From: Bradyrhizobium daqingense
GTDB lineage: Bacteria; Pseudomonadota; Alphaproteobacteria; Rhizobiales; Xanthobacteraceae
Length of the DNA stretch: 64,000 nucleotides
Direction: 5' to 3'
Assembly: GCF_021044685.1 (NCBI RefSeq)
Contig: NZ_CP088014.1
Span: 1 to 64,000, forward strand
The first letter of the stretch is position 1. Each line of letters opens with the position of its first letter. Positions 34,574 to 44,891 of the stretch are shown here, in pieces. Under the pieces are notes generated by a model that did no database searches, was not told the DNA's origin, and saw only the letters and a program-made list of their open reading frames with translations. Both the position numbers and the translations under genes were made by a program.

Positions 34574-35077
34574 TTATCGCTCCGTCGAGGCCAGGATCAT
34601 GGTCCAGAACACTTTGTATTTGGTGCCGGGAGCATAGGCCGCTGCGATGCCCAATTTTGTGACACCGCTCTTGAGCATGTTGGCGCGGTGAGGCGGGGAG
34701 TCGCGCCAGCCGGAAAACGCTTCTGCCAGCGTATGATAGCCCGCCGAGACATTCTCGACCGCGACGGTCGCGGGATAGCCGCCGGTGGCGAGGCGCTTGG
34801 CGAGCGGCGCGCGGACGTCATGGTCCATCTTGTTGGCGGCCGCCATGGCCTGGGACTGGGATTCGGCGAGCCGCATCAGGTCGGAATCGATCACGACGGT
34901 GCCGAGACCGTTGTTCTGGCGGTATTGCGATATCATCACGGCGGCCGCCTGCGCATCGAGCTTGGCACCGGGCACTGCCATGTCGGTATACATGGACGGC
35001 TGCTGCTGGATCGGCGCGTCATTGCCGGCGCAGCCCGCGAGAAGCAAAGTGACGAGTATTGCGGCCGCGGCGCGCAT
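34574..35077 (-). CDS. CAP-domain lipoprotein
   Basis: 167 residues from ATG 35077, with GGGGGC about nine bases upstream. The signal peptide is MRAAAAILVTLLLAGCAG with lipobox LAGC. The CAP/SCP domain follows: ISQYRQNNGLGTVVIDSDLM, MDHDVRAPLAKRL, VAVENVSAGYHTLAEAF (the conserved GEN-like region) and GWRDSPPHRANML, then the final YKVFWTMILAST strand. Such bacterial CAP proteins are secreted and of uncertain function. The frame continues upstream to 35233 but through repeat sequence. Confidence 0.9.
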   Translation of the reverse strand: MRAAAAILVTLLLAGCAGNDAPIQQQPSMYTDMAVPGAKLDAQAAAVMISQYRQNNGLGTVVIDSDLMRLAESQSQAMAAANKMDHDVRAPLAKRLATGGYPATVAVENVSAGYHTLAEAFSGWRDSPPHRANMLKSGVTKLGIAAAYAPGTKYKVFWTMILASTER

Positions 35078-35156
35078 GAATCGAAGCCCCCAAGAGAAGG
35101 GCCGTTGTTGCATACCAACCGTGGCTGAAAGGTGAATTTTGAGGAAAATCTGAGCT

Positions 35157-35250
35157 GTCATTCCGGGGCAGTGCGCAGCACTGAACCCGGAATCTCGCGC
35201 TAAAATCTCGAGATTCCGGGTTCGCGCTGGCACGCGCCCCGGAATGACGG
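35157..35250. repeat. Extragenic palindrome pair, family A copy 3
   Basis: GTCATTCCGGGGC at the left and GCGCCCCGGAATGACGG at the right enclose a second dyad, GAACCCGGAATCTCG / CGAGATTCCGGGTTC. It separates the cysA 3' end from the CAP-domain gene and may stop transcription from the cys operon. Confidence 0.8.
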
Positions 35251-35254
35251 AGAT

Positions 35255-36278
<1,024 letters not shown>

Positions 36279-36289
<11 letters not shown>

Positions 36290-37190
36290 TTGCGTCCTGT
36301 CCTTCGTCCAGATGACGTTCGAGAACGGTTTTTGCGATCAGCGTGATCAGCGCCAGCATTGCCAGCAGCGAGGCGATCGCGAAGGCGGCGACGAACTGGT
36401 ACTCGTTGTAGAGGATCTCGACCAGCAGCGGCATGGTGTTGGTCTCGCCGCGGATGTGGCCGGAGACGACGGAGACCGCGCCGAACTCGCCCATTGCGCG
36501 GGCATTGCAGAGCAGGACGCCGTAGAGCACGCCCCACTTGATGTTCGGCAGCGTGACGCGGAAGAAGGTTTGCAGGCCCGAGGCGCCGAGCGAGATCGCG
36601 GCTTCCTCCTCCTGCGTGCCCTGCTCCTGCATCAAGGGGATCAGCGCACGCGCCACGAACGGGAAGGTGACGAAGGTGGTGGCGAGCGCGATCCCAGGGA
36701 CCGCGAACAGTATCTGGATGTCATGATCCCTAAGCCAGCTGCCGAAATAGCCCTGTGCGCCAAACAGCAGCACGAAGACGAGGCCTGAGATCACCGGCGA
36801 GACCGAGAACGGCAGGTCGATCAGCGTGATCAGGAAGGTCTTGCCCGGAAAATCGAATTTTGCGATCGCCCAGGCGGCGACGAGGCCAAACACGAGATTG
36901 AGGCCCACAGAAATGGCGGCGACCAGCAGCGTCAGCTGGATTGCAGCCAGCGCCTCCGGCTCGGCCAGCGCGGCGAGATAGGCGAGAATTCCTTTCGAGA
37001 ACGCCTGGGCGAACACCACCACGAGCGGCAGCACCACGAAGACGGTGAGGAATATCATCGCCAATGCGATGATCGTGATGCGTACCGCCCTCGGCTCGGT
37101 GCGAAGACTGTCACGCGCCGCCACCGCATGCGCACGCGCCTTCTCGTCGGGCGAGGAGAGCGAAACGGAGTCTGCGATCTGCATCGTCAT
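36279..37190 (-). CDS. cysW: Sulfate ABC transporter permease CysW
   Basis: A 303-residue inner-membrane permease with six predicted TM helices. ATG 37190 follows GGGGAG. The conserved CysW loop [22 protein letters not shown] contains the EAA coupling motif that docks on CysA, and [19 protein letters not shown] is typical of the subfamily. The N-terminal ~30 residues are hydrophilic. It forms a heterodimer with CysT and lies 11 bases after cysT and overlaps cysA, consistent with one mRNA. Confidence 0.95.
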
Positions 37191-37201
37191 CGCTACTCCC
37201 C

Positions 37202-38038
37202 TCAGCGCGCCGGGACCCGGCTCTGCGCCCAGCGCTGGAGCCGGTTGACCGCGAAGATGATGATGAAGGAGACGACGAGCATGACCACCGCGATGGCGGT
37301 CGCATCGGCGTAGCGGAATTCGGACAGGCGGATCACGATCAAGAGCGGCGCGATCTCGGAGACATTGGGCAGATTGCCCGCGATGAAGATCACCGAGCCG
37401 TATTCCCCGACCGCGCGGGCGAAGGCGAGCGCGAGCCCGGTGAGCAGCGCCGGCGCGAGCGAGGGCAGGATCACGCGGACGATGGTTTGCCAGCGGCTGG
37501 CGCCCAGGCTGCCCGCGGCCTCCTCGATCTCGGGGTCGAGATCCTGGAGCACCGGCTGCACGGTGCGGACCACGAAGGGAATGCCGATGAAGATCATGGC
37601 GACGAAGATGCCGACCGGGGTGAACGCGACCTTGAGGCCGAGCGCCGCGAGCGGCGCCCCCAGCCAGCCCTTCTCGGCGAACAGCGCGGTCAGCGCCACG
37701 CCGGCGACCGCTGTCGGCAGCGCGAACGGCACGTCGACGATGGCATCGAAGATGCGCCGGCCCGGGAAGCGGTAACGCACCAGCGCCCAGACGATGATGC
37801 TGCCCATCACCAGGTTGACGCAGGCCGCGGCAAAGGCGAGGCCGAAGGAGACGCGGAGCGCGTTGAGCGTGCGGCGGCTGGAGAGGATGTTCCAGAACTG
37901 CTCCGGACTGAGTTCGAGCGATCTCAGGAACAGGCCGGCGAGCGGAATCAGGATGATAACGGACAGCCAGGTCAGCGTCAGCCCCATGGTGAGACCGAAG
38001 CCCGGCAATGTCCGGCGTCTTGCTGCGAGTGCGCTCAC
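37202..38038 (-). CDS. cysT: Sulfate ABC transporter permease CysT
   Basis: A 278-residue permease (also named CysU). The GTG at 38038 has AGGGGG upstream. Motifs: VDVPFALPTAVAGVALTALF, the EAA loop EEAAGSLGASRWQTIVRVILPS, and ARAVGEYGSVIFIAGN. Six TM helices are predicted. The partner of CysW; the binding-protein gene sbp precedes it by 38 bases. Confidence 0.95.
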   Translation of the reverse strand: MSALAARRRTLPGFGLTMGLTLTWLSVIILIPLAGLFLRSLELSPEQFWNILSSRRTLNALRVSFGLAFAAACVNLVMGSIIVWALVRYRFPGRRIFDAIVDVPFALPTAVAGVALTALFAEKGWLGAPLAALGLKVAFTPVGIFVAMIFIGIPFVVRTVQPVLQDLDPEIEEAAGSLGASRWQTIVRVILPSLAPALLTGLALAFARAVGEYGSVIFIAGNLPNVSEIAPLLIVIRLSEFRYADATAIAVVMLVVSFIIIFAVNRLQRWAQSRVPAR

Positions 38039-38076
38039 CGGGCCCCCTGCTAAAAGCCTCCTAAGACAGCGCTCGA

Positions 38077-39066
38077 TCAGTTCTTGTAGATCTGATCAAA
38101 GACGCCGCCGTCGGCGAAATGTTCCTTCTGCGCCTTGGTCCAGCCGCCGAAAACGTCGTCGATCGTGAACAGTTCGACCTTGGCAAAGGCATTCTCGTAC
38201 TTCTTTGCAATCTCGGCGTCGCGAGGACGGTAGAAATTGCGCGCGGCGATTTCTTGAGCTTCCTTGGTATACCAATATTGCAAGTAGGCGTCAGCCGCGC
38301 TCCGCGTGCCTTTTTTGTCGGCAACCTTGTCGACGATGGTGACCGGCGGCTCCGCCAGAATCGATTGCGGCGGTGCCACGATCTCCAATTTGTTCGCACC
38401 GAACTCCTTCAGAGCCAGGAACGCCTCGTTCTCCCAGGCGAGCAGCACGTCGCCGACGCCGCGCTCGACAAAGGTCACGGTGGCGCCGCGCGCGCCGGTA
38501 TCCAGCACCGGCACCTGCTGGAAGAGCTTCCCAACGAACTCCTTGGCCTTGTCGGCCGAACCGTATTTCTTTTGCGCAAAGCCCCAGGCCGCCAGATAAT
38601 TCCAACGGGCGCCGCCCGAGGTCTTCGGGTTCGGCGTGATGATGGCGACACCCGGCTTGATCAGATCGTCCCAGTCCTTGATGACCTTGGGATTGCCCTT
38701 GCGCACCAGGAAGACGATGGTCGAGGTGTAGGGTGACGAATTCTGCGGCAGCCGCTTCTGCCAATCGGCCGCGGTGAGGCCCTTGTTCGCGATGGCGTCG
38801 ATGTCATAGGCGAGCGCGAGCGTCACCACGTCGGCTTGCAAGCCGTCGATCACCGCGCGCGCCTGCGAACCGCTGCCGCCATGCGACTGCTTGATCTCGA
38901 CGCTCTTGCCGGTCTCCTTCTGGTAGGCTGTCGCGAACGCCTTGTTGAATTCGGCATAGAGCTCCCGCGTCGGATCGTACGACACGTTCAACAGGTTGAT
39001 ATCCGCGGCGAGAGCCGAGCTTGCCCACAACAAGGTTGCCGCGAGCGGGACGATACGGCGCATCAT
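38077..39066 (-). CDS. sbp: Periplasmic sulfate-binding protein
   Basis: About 329 residues from ATG 39066, chosen because GGAG lies six bases upstream; an ATG at 39078 lacks a ribosome site. The signal peptide is [20 protein letters not shown]. The mature protein shows the Sbp/CysP family features: [44 protein letters not shown], and [19 protein letters not shown], whose SGG and adjacent residues bind sulfate. Receptor for the CysTWA importer. Confidence 0.96.
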   Translation of the reverse strand: MMRRIVPLAATLLWASSALAADINLLNVSYDPTRELYAEFNKAFATAYQKETGKSVEIKQSHGGSGSQARAVIDGLQADVVTLALAYDIDAIANKGLTAADWQKRLPQNSSPYTSTIVFLVRKGNPKVIKDWDDLIKPGVAIITPNPKTSGGARWNYLAAWGFAQKKYGSADKAKEFVGKLFQQVPVLDTGARGATVTFVERGVGDVLLAWENEAFLALKEFGANKLEIVAPPQSILAEPPVTIVDKVADKKGTRSAADAYLQYWYTKEAQEIAARNFYRPRDAEIAKKYENAFAKVELFTIDDVFGGWTKAQKEHFADGGVFDQIYKN

Positions 39067-39190
39067 GTCCATCTCCATTCACATCGACGACGTCGGCGTC
39101 GTCGATGGCACGCGGGCATAACTCGGGGCGAAACGCTCTTGAGTCAACGGAACCGGATTTTCTTGTTCGCAGCGTGGCAGCGTAAGCGTG

Positions 39191-39916
39191 CTAAGAAATC
39201 TTCATCGTGTGAATGCCACATTCTGTCTTGGCCCGCCCCCGCCACCGACCGGCGCGAGAATCTTCGTCCTCGGTCGTTCTGCTCGTGCAAGGCATACACC
39301 CGACCGACAGATATCCCGACGCAACCAGAGGATGCCGCGGTAATTTAGCGCGGGCGAAGATCGCCGCGATCTCCTCACGCGAGACGTTGGCGAAGGGATT
39401 GAACTTCAACCGCGCGCCGTCGTCCTCGACGACCGGGATGTCCGCGCGCGCGTTGCCCTGAAAACGCTTGCGGCCATTGATCCAGGCCGAGAACGGCCTC
39501 AGCGCACGTGCCAGCGGTTCCACCTTGCGAATGCGGCAGCAGGCGTCGGGATCGGAGAACCAGAGCTCGCGGTCGGGATCCTCGCGCGACAGCGTCTCTT
39601 CCGCGGGCTTGATCGACCGCACGTCCTCGAGGCCAAGCGCGGCGATCAGCGTGTCGCGATAGGCCAGCGTCTCCTCGAACAACCAGCCGGTGTCGAGAAA
39701 GATCACGGGGATCGCCGGATCGACCTCCGCCATGACCTTGAGCAGCGCGGCGGATTCCGTGCCGAAGGACGACACCAGCGCGAGCTTGTCGCGCCCGACC
39801 GTCTTCAGCGCCGCGGCGATGACCTCCGCCGGCGAGGCATCGCGCAAGGCGCGATCGAGCTCGTCCGCCGGCGGCAGCGCAGAGACGGACGAAACCTGAG
39901 CGGTGATCGCGTTCAC
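39191..39916 (-). CDS. cysH: Assimilatory APS reductase (plant-type, 4Fe-4S CysH)
   Basis: A 241-residue enzyme reducing adenylyl sulfate to sulfite with thioredoxin. The GTG start overlaps the DUF934 stop (GTGA). The P-loop-like SSFGTESAALLKV and the LDTGWLFEETLAYRD segment are typical of the family. Two Cys pairs, ACCRIRKVEPL and GCMPCTSRT, mark the iron-sulfur-cluster form that uses APS directly rather than PAPS. The redox Cys is in ECGIHTMKIS near the end. It sits between DUF934 and sbp in the cys series. Confidence 0.95.
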   Translation of the reverse strand: MNAITAQVSSVSALPPADELDRALRDASPAEVIAAALKTVGRDKLALVSSFGTESAALLKVMAEVDPAIPVIFLDTGWLFEETLAYRDTLIAALGLEDVRSIKPAEETLSREDPDRELWFSDPDACCRIRKVEPLARALRPFSAWINGRKRFQGNARADIPVVEDDGARLKFNPFANVSREEIAAIFARAKLPRHPLVASGYLSVGCMPCTSRTTEDEDSRAGRWRGRAKTECGIHTMKIS

Positions 39917-40428
39917 GTGCCAACACCTTCGGAGTGGCGCAGCTGCATACGCCGGTGCAGCGCCGTGATCCGGCCGTCGCCGGTCGGCTGGTAGAACACC
40001 GAATAGCGCTTGGCTGTCTGCATGAAGGCTTCCGCGTCCGCCTGCTTCTTGACCTCGAAGGCGTCGAAGCCGGCGCGCAGCATGAACACGAACTGGTCGC
40101 GCAGCACCTGGCCGGTGGCACGCAATTCACCGCGGTAATTGTAGCGCTCGCGCAGCAGACGAGCCTGGCTGTAGGCGCGGCCGTCGCGGAAGGTCGGGAA
40201 CACCAGCGCGACGGTCGCAAGCTTGCCGAGATACGGCACCAACTCGGCGATATCGCGGTTGTTCGGCCAGATCACGCCGACTTTGCCGGCGCGCTTGAAC
40301 AACCCTTCCGCTTCACTCAGGAAACGTTCGGCCGGCACCAGGATGTCGCCGCTCTCCGGCAGCGGCGTATCGACGGCGAGCTTCGCGAAGCCGTCGCCCG
40401 TGATCTTTCCGCCGTTAACGAGTGGCAT
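39913..40428 (-). CDS. DUF934 protein of the sulfite-reductase operon
   Basis: A 171-residue protein with LVNGGKITGDGF, LVPYLGKLATVALVFPTFRDG and YSQARLLRERYNYRGELRA, the DUF934 signature. The family is almost always encoded between cysI and cysH in alphaproteobacteria and is thought to assist sulfite reduction, but its biochemical role is not established to my knowledge. It overlaps cysI by 14 bases and cysH by 4, so translation is coupled. Confidence 0.92.
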   Translation of the reverse strand: MPLVNGGKITGDGFAKLAVDTPLPESGDILVPAERFLSEAEGLFKRAGKVGVIWPNNRDIAELVPYLGKLATVALVFPTFRDGRAYSQARLLRERYNYRGELRATGQVLRDQFVFMLRAGFDAFEVKKQADAEAFMQTAKRYSVFYQPTGDGRITALHRRMQLRHSEGVGT

Positions 40429-42070
40429 AGACGCGCTCCTTGAAGGGTTCGACGCCGAGGCGCTTCACCGTGTCCATGAACAGCTCCTCCGGCCGCTCAC
40501 GCAGCGCCAGATAGGCCTCCACGACGTCTTCGATGACATCGGCAACTTCGTCGAACTTGACCCCGGGGCCGATCAGGGCCCCGAGGGCTGCGTTCTCGTC
40601 GGCACGACCACCGATGGTGATCTGATAGACCTCCTCGCCGTTCTTCTCGACGCCGAGAATGCCGATATGGCCGACATGGTGATGGCCGCAGGCATTGATG
40701 CAGCCGGAGATGTTGATGTGGAGCCGGCCGATCAAATTGGCGAGTTCGTGATTGGCGAACCGCCGGGTCAGCTCCTGCGCGATCGGGATCGAGCGCGCAT
40801 TCGCCAGCGAGCAATAGTCGAGACCCGGGCAGGCGATGATGTCGGTGATCAGGTTGACGTTGGGCGTCGCGAGCCCGAGCTTGTCGAGCGCCTTCCACAG
40901 CGCGGGCAAATCGCGTTTGGCGACGTGCGGCAGCGCGAGGTTCTGCTCGTGGCCGACGCGGACCTCGCCGAAGGAATATTTGTCGGCGAGATCGGCCAGC
41001 GCGTCCATCTGCTCGGCTGTGGCGTCGCCCGGAGGCCCGCCGGTCGGCTTCAGCGAGATCGTGACGATGGAATAGCCCTGCACCTTGTGCGGGGCCACCG
41101 AGTTCTTGCGCCACGCTTCGAAATCGGGATCGGCCGCGGCCTGCCGCAACTCGTCCGGCATGTGCGGCAGCTTCTCGTAAGCCGGATAGGTGAAGCGCGA
41201 ACGGATGTCTTCGATCACCTCGTCATCGATCTGGAGCGAGGAGTTGCGGATGTGCTGCCATTCCTCCTCGACCTCGCGGGAGAATTTCTCGATGCCGAGC
41301 TCGTGCACCAGGATCTTGATGCGCGCCTTGTAGATGTTATCGCGGCGGCCGTACTGGTTGTAGACGCGCAGGATCGCCTCGATGTAGCTGAGGATATCGC
41401 GGCCGTGCACGAAGTGCTTGATGGTCTTGGCGATGAACGGCGTGCGGCCGAGACCGCCGCCGACCAGGACCTCGAAGCCGGTCTCGCCCTTCTCGTTCTT
41501 GATCAGCCTCAAGCCGATGTCGTGGATCTTGATCGCCGCGCGGTCATGGTCCGATGCGGTGATCGCGATCTTGAACTTGCGCGGCAGGAACGAGAATTCC
41601 GGATGCAGCGTGGTGTGCTGGCGGATCAGCTCGGACCAGATGCGCGGATCCTCGATCTCGCCGGGCGCGACGCCGGCCCATTGGTCCGAAGTGACGTTCC
41701 GCATGTTGTTGCCGGAGGTCTGCATCGCGTGGATGCCGACTTTGGCGAGGTCTTCGAGTGCGTCCGGCAGCTCGGCGAGCTTGATCCAGTTGAACTGGAT
41801 GTTCTGCCGCGTGGTGAAATGGCCGTAGCCACGGTCATACTTGCGCGCGACGTGCGCGAGTGCCCGCAGCTGGTCCGTCGCCAGCGTGCCGTAGGGGATC
41901 GCGACGCGGAACATATAGGCGTGCAGCTGCAGATAGACACCGTTCTGGAGCCGCAGGATCTTGAACTCGTCCTCGGTGAGCTCGCCGGAGAGGCGCCGCT
42001 TCACCTGGTCGCGGAACTCCGAGACGCGCTCGTTGACGAGCGTGCGATCGATTTCGTCGTAAGCATACAT
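40415..42070 (-). CDS. cysI: Siroheme nitrite/sulfite reductase, probably sulfite reductase hemoprotein
   Basis: A 551-residue enzyme catalysing six-electron reduction of sulfite to sulfide. It has duplicated ferredoxin-like and siroheme domains (GYGHFTTRQNIQFNWIKL and EVRVGHEQNLALPHVAK). The [4Fe-4S]-siroheme ligands are in CPGLDYC and GCINACGHHHVGH. With cysG (siroheme), DUF934 and cysH adjacent, the sulfur role is strongly favoured over nitrite reduction. The start MYAYDEIDRTLVNE is 12 bases after the DUF2849 stop. Confidence 0.94.
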   Translation of the reverse strand: MYAYDEIDRTLVNERVSEFRDQVKRRLSGELTEDEFKILRLQNGVYLQLHAYMFRVAIPYGTLATDQLRALAHVARKYDRGYGHFTTRQNIQFNWIKLAELPDALEDLAKVGIHAMQTSGNNMRNVTSDQWAGVAPGEIEDPRIWSELIRQHTTLHPEFSFLPRKFKIAITASDHDRAAIKIHDIGLRLIKNEKGETGFEVLVGGGLGRTPFIAKTIKHFVHGRDILSYIEAILRVYNQYGRRDNIYKARIKILVHELGIEKFSREVEEEWQHIRNSSLQIDDEVIEDIRSRFTYPAYEKLPHMPDELRQAAADPDFEAWRKNSVAPHKVQGYSIVTISLKPTGGPPGDATAEQMDALADLADKYSFGEVRVGHEQNLALPHVAKRDLPALWKALDKLGLATPNVNLITDIIACPGLDYCSLANARSIPIAQELTRRFANHELANLIGRLHINISGCINACGHHHVGHIGILGVEKNGEEVYQITIGGRADENAALGALIGPGVKFDEVADVIEDVVEAYLALRERPEELFMDTVKRLGVEPFKERVYATR

Positions 42071-42081
42071 AAGAGAGTGCC

Positions 42082-42399
42082 TTAAACCTGGGCCGGCTGT
42101 CCGATGGTGACGCCGGTGCGGCGGATCTGTTCGCGCAGATTGCCGGGAACGATCTTGCCGTCCGCGCCGATCTGCACCGGCGCGATATAGGGACCGATCG
42201 CGCCGACGTCATCGGCGACGGACTCCGCAAGCAACGCCTTGGCCTCGTCGGAGTTGCGCACAATCACGGCTTCCGAGAGCTCCGCGGACCAGCCCTTGGC
42301 GGCAGTGCGGTACACCACGATGCCGTCCCAGGTGCGGTTGGCGGTCACGACCGAGGGGCCGGCGATTTTGATCTTCTTCTGTTCAAGCGGGGAGGTCAT
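42082..42399 (-). CDS. DUF2849 protein, cysI-associated
   Basis: A 105-residue protein with IAGPSVVTANRTWDGIVVYRTAAKGWSAE split over the N-terminal half, the DUF2849 pattern. It begins four bases inside the end of cysG (ATGA) and ends 12 bases before cysI. The family is found in rhizobial sulfite-reductase operons. Its role is unknown, and a part in assembly of or electron supply to CysI is only a guess from position. Confidence 0.9.
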   Translation of the reverse strand: MTSPLEQKKIKIAGPSVVTANRTWDGIVVYRTAAKGWSAELSEAVIVRNSDEAKALLAESVADDVGAIGPYIAPVQIGADGKIVPGNLREQIRRTGVTIGQPAQV

Positions 42400-43832
42400 T
42401 CGGCTGCATCCAGGAGGTCAGAGATGATTTGAGCTGAGCTTTTCTTGAGGCTTTCGCGGCTGAGCGAGCCGGCATGCCGGACCACCTCGCCGATAATGAG
42501 AATGGCGGGACCGCCCTGGACCCGACGCACCAGTTCGGGCAGATCGCGCAGCGTGCCGATCGCTCCTTGCGCATCGGGACGCGTGACGCGGGCGAATACG
42601 CCGACCGGCGTCTCCGGCGAACGGCCGGCGGCAAAAAGGCCGGCGCGGATGGCGGGCGCGGCGGTCATGCCCATGTAGACGACGACGGTCATTCTGGTAT
42701 CGGTCAGCGTCGACCAGTCCACGACTTCGGCATCGCGCGCCTTGTGCGCGGTGAGGAAAGTGATGCGGGTCGCTTCGTGGCGATAGGTGAGCGGCACCTC
42801 GAAATCAGCGGCGCCGCCGAGGCCTGCAGTGATGCCGGGGATGATCGAGTAGGCGACGCCTGCCGCGCGCAACGCTTCCACTTCTTCGCCGCCACGGCCG
42901 AACACGAAGGGATCGCCGCCCTTCAGCCGCACCACGCGCTGGCCGGCCTGCGCAGCCTCGATCATGCGCTTGTTGATGGCGTCCTGCCCGATGCCGGGCT
43001 TGCCGACGCGGCGGCCGACCGCAACGCGCGTGGTATCGCGGCGGATGCGGTCGAGAATGTCCGGCGAGACCAGCTCGTCATGGAAGACGATGTCGGCGTC
43101 CTGCAAGGCGCGCAGCGCCTTGATGGTGAGGAGATCGGGATCGCCGGGGCCGGCGCCGACCAGCGCGACCGAGCCTTCCGGCTTGTCCGCACGTGCGAAT
43201 TCGGAGGGATCGGCAATCGCCGCGAGCGCGACGCCCGCCTCGCTTTTGCGGCCGGCGAGCACGGACGCTCCGATCGGACCGTCGATGACGCGCTCCCAGA
43301 AGCGGCGGCGCAGCGGAAACTCCGCGATACGCTCGTTGATGGATTTGCGGAAGCCGCCGATGAACTCGGCGAGCTCACCGATGCGGGCCGGCAGCAGCGC
43401 CTCGATCTTCTCGCGCACGCGTCGCGCCACGACCGGCGAGGTGCCGCCGGTGCCGACGGCGACCATGACATCGCCGCGATCGACGATCGCCGGGAAGATG
43501 AAGCTGGAATGTTCGAGATCGTCCATGACGTTGACCGGCAAGCCGAGCGTCTTGGCCCTCACCGACATGGCCACCCCGACATCACCGGCGCCCGCGCAGA
43601 CGATGGCAATGACGCCCGACAGATCCGCCGTGAGCGGATCGCCTGCGGCGGTCTCGATCCGCGCGGCGTCTTCGGTGCTCAGCCCCAGATCCTGATCGCC
43701 GTCGATCGCATGCACGCGGACGCGCGCACCGGCCGCCGCAAGCACGCGCAGCTTGGCGCGCAACAGCTCGCCCGCGCCGATGAGGACCACCGGACCGGCC
43801 TTGAGATCGAAAAACACCGGCAAGAACCGCAT
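42396..43832 (-). CDS. cysG: Siroheme synthase (CysG: precorrin-2 dehydrogenase/ferrochelatase plus uroporphyrinogen methyltransferase)
   Basis: A 478-residue trifunctional enzyme. The N-terminal Rossmann domain has VLIGAGELLRAKLRVL with the dehydrogenase/ferrochelatase function. The Sirohm dimerisation segment contains VGTGGTSPVVARRVREKIE. The C-terminal SUMT domain starts at SVALVGAGPGDPDLLTIKAL and contains RLKGGDPFVFGRGGEE. It supplies siroheme to CysI. First gene of the minus-strand cys series, reading away from the AT-rich gap shared with cysD. Confidence 0.95.
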   Translation of the reverse strand: MRFLPVFFDLKAGPVVLIGAGELLRAKLRVLAAAGARVRVHAIDGDQDLGLSTEDAARIETAAGDPLTADLSGVIAIVCAGAGDVGVAMSVRAKTLGLPVNVMDDLEHSSFIFPAIVDRGDVMVAVGTGGTSPVVARRVREKIEALLPARIGELAEFIGGFRKSINERIAEFPLRRRFWERVIDGPIGASVLAGRKSEAGVALAAIADPSEFARADKPEGSVALVGAGPGDPDLLTIKALRALQDADIVFHDELVSPDILDRIRRDTTRVAVGRRVGKPGIGQDAINKRMIEAAQAGQRVVRLKGGDPFVFGRGGEEVEALRAAGVAYSIIPGITAGLGGAADFEVPLTYRHEATRITFLTAHKARDAEVVDWSTLTDTRMTVVVYMGMTAAPAIRAGLFAAGRSPETPVGVFARVTRPDAQGAIGTLRDLPELVRRVQGGPAILIIGEVVRHAGSLSRESLKKSSAQIISDLLDAAE

Positions 43833-43973
43833 GCGATACTCGCTTCCCCAAATCGGGGTTGACTGGAATTATTTTCTATATATGTCTCGTTTCGAGCGCG
43901 CAAAGAGAAAATTTTTTCTTCTCTTTCGCACTGCAACTATAGAATTTTCGCCTCCAAACGCAAAGTGGCAGAG
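43833..43973. promoter_or_regulatory. AT-rich divergent promoter region between cysG and cysD
   Basis: The central 90 bases are strikingly AT-rich for this genome. Candidate -10 elements are TATATA (near 43878, minus strand) and CTATAGAAT (43938-43946, plus strand). Between them lies an imperfect palindrome AAGAGAAAA-TTTTTT-CTTCTCTTT (about 43903-43926) that could be an operator. The two halves of the sulfate pathway share this region, so common control by sulfur supply is likely. The regulator cannot be named. Confidence 0.5.
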
Positions 43974-44870
43974 ATGCATTTTCTCAAGGACGATTCCGCT
44001 GCTGATCGACTGGGCAATCCGGCGCTGGCCGAGCGCGTGCGTGCGCAAGAATTTTCCGCCGAGCTTGCCCCGAGCATGGACCATCTCGATCAGCTCGAGG
44101 CGCAGAGCATCTACATCTTTCGTGAGGCATTCGCCCGGCTGAAGAAGATCGCTCTGCTGTGGTCGCTCGGCAAGGACTCCAACGTCATGATCTGGCTGGC
44201 GCGGAAGGCCTTCTTCGGCAAGATGCCGTTCCCCGCGCTTCATGTCGACACCGGCAAGAAGTTTCCGGAAATGTATCGCTTCCGCGATCATTACGGCAAA
44301 GAGTGGGATCTCGATCTGCGCGTCGAGCCCTGCCCGCCGATCGATGCCGTCGACCCGACGCTGCCGCCGGCCGCACGTTCCGCCGCGCGCAAGACCGAGG
44401 GCCTCAAGATGGCGCTCGCCAAATACGGCTTCGACGGCCTGATCGCCGGCATCCGCCGCGACGAAGAGGCGACGCGCGCCAAGGAGCGCGTGTTCTCGCC
44501 GCGCGGCCTCGAAGGCAATTGGGACGTGCGCGACCAGCCGCCGGAGTTCTGGGACCATTTCAACGCCTCGCCGCCGCAAGGCGCGCATTTGCGCATCCAT
44601 CCGATCCTGCATTGGACCGAGGCCGACATCTGGGCCTACACCAAGCGCGAGAACATCCCGATCATCCCGCTTTATCTGTCGCAGAACGGCAAGCGCTATC
44701 GCTCGCTGGGTGACCAGGACATCACCAATCCGGTCGCCTCGAACGCTGCGAGCATCGACGAGATCCTGATCGAGCTCGAACAGACCAAGGTGCCGGAGCG
44801 TGCCGGACGCGCCCTCGACCACGAGACCGAAGACGCTTTCGAGCGTCTGCGCGTCGCCGGTTATCTCTGA
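43974..44870 (+). CDS. cysD: Sulfate adenylyltransferase subunit 2
   Basis: A 298-residue subunit that makes APS from sulfate and ATP. ATG 43974 is used; an in-frame GTG at 43965 is possible. The PP-loop site is LLWSLGKDSNVMIWLARKAFF (about residues 60-80), followed by FPALHVDTGKKFPEMYRF, IRRDEEATRAKERVFS and TEADIWAYTKRENIPIIPLY, all typical of CysD. It forms a complex with the GTPase CysN, encoded 21 bases downstream. Confidence 0.96.
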   Translation: MHFLKDDSAADRLGNPALAERVRAQEFSAELAPSMDHLDQLEAQSIYIFREAFARLKKIALLWSLGKDSNVMIWLARKAFFGKMPFPALHVDTGKKFPEMYRFRDHYGKEWDLDLRVEPCPPIDAVDPTLPPAARSAARKTEGLKMALAKYGFDGLIAGIRRDEEATRAKERVFSPRGLEGNWDVRDQPPEFWDHFNASPPQGAHLRIHPILHWTEADIWAYTKRENIPIIPLYLSQNGKRYRSLGDQDITNPVASNAASIDEILIELEQTKVPERAGRALDHETEDAFERLRVAGYL

Positions 44871-44891
44871 CCTCAAGGACGCACTGCGGCC

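Noticed and set aside
40223..42085. 620-codon plus-strand open frame
   Set aside because: It is antisense to cysI and DUF934, rich in Asp/Val/Leu/Arg, with no domains.
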